DNA of 46,027 bases from Fen-1258 sp027348115. Its GTDB lineage: Bacteria; Bacteroidota; Ignavibacteria; Ignavibacteriales; Melioribacteraceae. The notes under the pieces were generated by a model. That model was not told the DNA's origin, did not search any database, and saw only the letters and a program-made list of their open reading frames with translations. The stretch covers positions 1 through 46,027 of the forward strand of contig DAIEQA010000223.1 of the NCBI GenBank assembly GCA_027348115.1, read 5' to 3'. Below, in pieces: positions 43,694 through 46,027 of the stretch. Position numbers and translations under genes: made by a program. Every line of letters starts with the position of its first letter. Within the stretch, counting starts at the first letter, position 1.

Positions 43694-44637
43694 ACCGATA
43701 TAGAAATATTGTATTTTTTCTCTTTGGAGGAACCACACTGTTGTTGTGCATAAACTCGATTAATTATGCCGGCGATGAAAAGTTAAAATTTACAATGGGG
43801 TATTCAATATTCTCGTTTCAGGAAGTTAATCCTACTGATGCAAGCGCTGCAATATCCGTATATGTTAAAATTTTCAAAGAGAGGGTGGAGAAGGCCTTGA
43901 ATAAAGAGGTTTTATTCACGTCCCAAATTTATCATTCTTTAAAAGAAATGAAAGAAGCTGTAGATAACAATGAAGTGGGTTTGCTTTCTCTCTCCGTTAC
44001 CGAATACTATAAATTAAAAAAATCATGTAAGATAACCCCGTATCTCGCAGCTACAAACAAAGACGATGCCTTTGAACAATATTGCATATTACACCGCAAC
44101 AGCAGCAGCATAGCAAATGTTCAAGAATTAAAAGGCAGGATTTTGAGTGTGCCCGGTTACGAAAATCATCCGATGCTTGAAGACTGGCTAATAAACTTGC
44201 TGGCAAAAAATAAACTTGGGCCAATGAATAAAGTATTCGGTCAAATCAAATTTAGCGACAAGGAATCGAACGCCATTTACAATGTATTTTTTAAGAATGC
44301 GGATGTAGCGGTTGTCCGCAAAAGCGTTTTCGATGCAGTCTGCGAATTGAATCCTCAAATAAAAAAATCATTGTCTGCATTTATTTTTTCTCCTCCTATG
44401 ATTCTTGCATTCACCGCCGGGAACAACAAAGCAGATTCTAGAATGATAAATACAATTGTAAATTACGCTATGGATTTGCCATCGACGCAAAGCGGCCAAA
44501 ATATCTTGAACATTTTTAAGGCAAATAGGTTTGTAAGGATAAAAGAGGAAGACCTAAAAACTGCGTTCGATATACTAACGGAAAACGAATACTTCAAACA
44601 ACAGCCGACTTCAAAAACTAAAAAGCCAGTTAGATGA
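43690..44637 (+). CDS. PhnD-like periplasmic binding protein 4
   Basis: 315 residues, MNRYRNIVFFLFGGTTLLLCINSINYAG at the start (signal or anchor), then KFTMGYSIFSFQEVNPTDASAAISVYVKIF, the SLSVTEYYKLKKSCKITPYLAA loop, HPMLEDWLINLLAKNKLGPM, ESNAIYNVFFKNADVAVVRKSVFDAVCELNPQIKKSL and GQNILNIFKANRFVRIKEEDLKTAFDIL. Overlaps both neighbours by 4 nt (ATGA), a tight translational operon. Probably a recent duplicate of copy 3. Confidence 0.87.
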   Translation: MNRYRNIVFFLFGGTTLLLCINSINYAGDEKLKFTMGYSIFSFQEVNPTDASAAISVYVKIFKERVEKALNKEVLFTSQIYHSLKEMKEAVDNNEVGLLSLSVTEYYKLKKSCKITPYLAATNKDDAFEQYCILHRNSSSIANVQELKGRILSVPGYENHPMLEDWLINLLAKNKLGPMNKVFGQIKFSDKESNAIYNVFFKNADVAVVRKSVFDAVCELNPQIKKSLSAFIFSPPMILAFTAGNNKADSRMINTIVNYAMDLPSTQSGQNILNIFKANRFVRIKEEDLKTAFDILTENEYFKQQPTSKTKKPVR

Positions 44638-45572
44638 ACCGTAATGGAAATATTGTGATGTTTTTGTCGGGAATTATTACACTTTGGTTGTGCGGTTATT
44701 TAAATAGTTATGCCGGCGATGATAAAGTAAAATTTACAATGGGATATTCCATATTCTCTTTCCAAGAAGTAAGCCCTATCGATGCAAGCGCTGCAATCTC
44801 TGTTTATGCAAAACTTTCTAAAGAGAAGATTGAAAAAAGATTGAATAAAAAAATTGATTTCCATTATTTCGTCTATAATTCCTTAAATGATATCAAAGAA
44901 GCGTTGGATAAAAACGAGGTGGATTTATTAAGTATATCCTTTACCGAATACAGGGAATTAAAAAAGCAGTATAGAATTACACCGTGCATCGCGCCGTCAG
45001 CATCGGATAACGCTTATGAGCAATATTATTTTTTGAAGCGTAACGACAGCAATTTAACTAAGACGGAGGATTTAATCGGAAAGAATTTAAGCGTTCCCAA
45101 TTTTAAGAATCATCCCATGCTTGAAGAATGGCTTTTTAATTTATTAGCTAAAGCCGGGCATAGGTCTATAAACAGCGCTTTCAGACAAGTAAAAGTAACC
45201 GAAAACGAATCGAGCGCTATTTATAATGTCTTTTTTGGAAACTCGGATTGCGCCGTAGTTAGAAAAAGTGTTTACCAGGCCGTTTGCGAATTAAATCCGC
45301 AAATCAAAAAAACATTATCGGTGTTTATTTCTTCTCCCTCCTTTATTCCTATATTCTCGGTAGTAAACGAAAACACAAATAAAGTATTGATAAAAGCTAT
45401 ACTGGACGAAACTAAAGCTTTACAGTTGACAAGCCAGGGTAAAAACATTCTCAGCATTTTCAAATCCGAATCAATGATTAGAATAAATGACGACGACCTA
45501 AAAGCCGGGCTAAATATCCTTGACGAAAACGATTATTTCAAAAAGCAGTTGACTATAAAAAAAAGAAGATAG
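44634..45572 (+). CDS. PhnD-like periplasmic binding protein 5
   Basis: 312 residues, starting MNRNGNIVMFLSGIITLWLCGYLNSYAG, then KFTMGYSIFSFQEVSPIDASAAISVY, SISFTEYRELKKQYRITPCIAPSASDNAYEQYYFLKRND, HPMLEEWLFNLLAKAGHRSINSAF, SSAIYNVFFGNSDCAVVRKSVYQAVCELNPQIKKTL, GKNILSIFKSESMIRINDDDLKAGLNIL. Slightly more divergent than copies 3 and 4 at the ligand-facing segments, consistent with a different ligand (inference). Followed after 4 nt by the membrane sensor gene. Confidence 0.86.
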   Translation: MNRNGNIVMFLSGIITLWLCGYLNSYAGDDKVKFTMGYSIFSFQEVSPIDASAAISVYAKLSKEKIEKRLNKKIDFHYFVYNSLNDIKEALDKNEVDLLSISFTEYRELKKQYRITPCIAPSASDNAYEQYYFLKRNDSNLTKTEDLIGKNLSVPNFKNHPMLEEWLFNLLAKAGHRSINSAFRQVKVTENESSAIYNVFFGNSDCAVVRKSVYQAVCELNPQIKKTLSVFISSPSFIPIFSVVNENTNKVLIKAILDETKALQLTSQGKNILSIFKSESMIRINDDDLKAGLNILDENDYFKKQLTIKKRR

Positions 45573-45576
45573 TAAA

Positions 45577-46027
45577 ATGAACCGTATTAAAAATATCGCC
45601 TTCTTCTTATACAATTTTGTATCGAGAAAAATAATATGGAAAATTGTTTTATGGGGCTGGTTGATTACTATAACTACAATTCTTATAGTGTATTTGTACA
45701 TAATTCCCCTACAAAAAAACATTGCTGTTGAAAGAATGGACAATGAAGCATCTGACATCGCGTCATCCATTCTTGTTGCAAATCAATCCGCATTAATAAC
45801 AGATGAATACAGTCTTGTTGTTGAACATTGCCAAAAAGTTGTTAGAGACAGCAAGTCGATAGTCTATATCATAATTACAAAGAAAAACGGTTTTTCATTA
45901 ATATATACTAAGGACGGATGGAATACCAAAAATCTTTCGGGTATGTGGCTGCCTGATTCCACAAACTTGAAAGGCCGCATTGAATACAGCCCGATTATAA
46001 ACAAGGAAGTTTTTCATAAATCTGTTG
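45577..46027 (+). CDS. Membrane sensor protein, N-terminus (runs off the window)
   Basis: An open frame from ATG at 45577 continues to the window edge, 150 residues so far. The start MNRIKNIAFFLYNF resembles the starts of copies 4 and 5 of the binding proteins. A single membrane helix (about residues 22-43, WKIVLWGWLITITTILIVYLYII) is followed by an extracytoplasmic region (AVERMDNEASDIASSILVANQSALITDEYSLVVEHCQKVV ... VYIIITKKNGFSLIYTKDGWNT ... INKEVFHKSV) that has the features of a Cache-like sensor domain. A histidine kinase, GGDEF or chemoreceptor output would lie beyond the edge; which one is not visible. Confidence 0.82.
   Translation, partial: MNRIKNIAFFLYNFVSRKIIWKIVLWGWLITITTILIVYLYIIPLQKNIAVERMDNEASDIASSILVANQSALITDEYSLVVEHCQKVVRDSKSIVYIIITKKNGFSLIYTKDGWNTKNLSGMWLPDSTNLKGRIEYSPIINKEVFHKSV

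Overview
The window looks like a chromosomal segment from the Ignavibacteria/Chlorobi side of the Bacteroidota (FCB) group; this placement is inferred from sequence features, not from a search. Three large secreted proteins end in the type IX secretion C-terminal domain (YPNPFNPST...GIYFYxL/I...KKMxLMK) typical of that group. The composition is AT-rich, several leaders lack a Shine-Dalgarno sequence, and the two best promoters combine a TTGACA -35 box with a TAnnTTTG -10 box. No rRNA, tRNA, CRISPR array or transposase was seen.

Layout. 1-2466 (minus): the edge of a possible membrane protein, then a malic enzyme-phosphotransacetylase fusion. 2631-6950 (minus): the translation operon rplM-rpsI-rpsB-tsf-pyrH-frr, with a strong promoter at 6920-6950, an internal hairpin between tsf and pyrH, and a terminator after frr. 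7060-9326 (plus): an extended SDR epimerase and a deoxyhypusine-synthase-family protein. 9401-23849: an envelope and secretion block. It holds small exported proteins, an outer-membrane barrel, an M6-like metalloprotease with a separate propeptide-only paralogue, a TPR sensor kinase with a sigma-54-type response regulator, a BNR/Asp-box propeller, an M30-like metalloprotease and two lipoproteins. 24044-30597 (minus): the Fe-S assembly operon sufB-C-D-S-T followed by a bacilliredoxin and a cysteine-bearing Rrf2 regulator. 30676-34346 (minus): ptsN-hisS-unknown-rlmB-nudix. 34450-39042: a large Rossmann protein, two unknown proteins, a DUF985 cupin and a macrodomain hydrolase. 39241-46027 (plus): a TolC-like protein, five consecutive PhnD-like periplasmic binding proteins and the start of a membrane sensor that runs off the end.

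The most unusual element is non-coding. Between the convergent response-regulator and propeller genes (17102-17458) lie 17 consecutive units of exactly 21 bp. Each has a conserved 3' core close to ACTAATWRAAAC and a 9-10 nt segment that differs from unit to unit. The period is two DNA helical turns, so all cores lie on one face of the helix. I know of no described element with this form. The second notable system is the binding-protein array next to a sensor, with no transporter permease or ATPase visible, which suggests ligand sensing rather than uptake.
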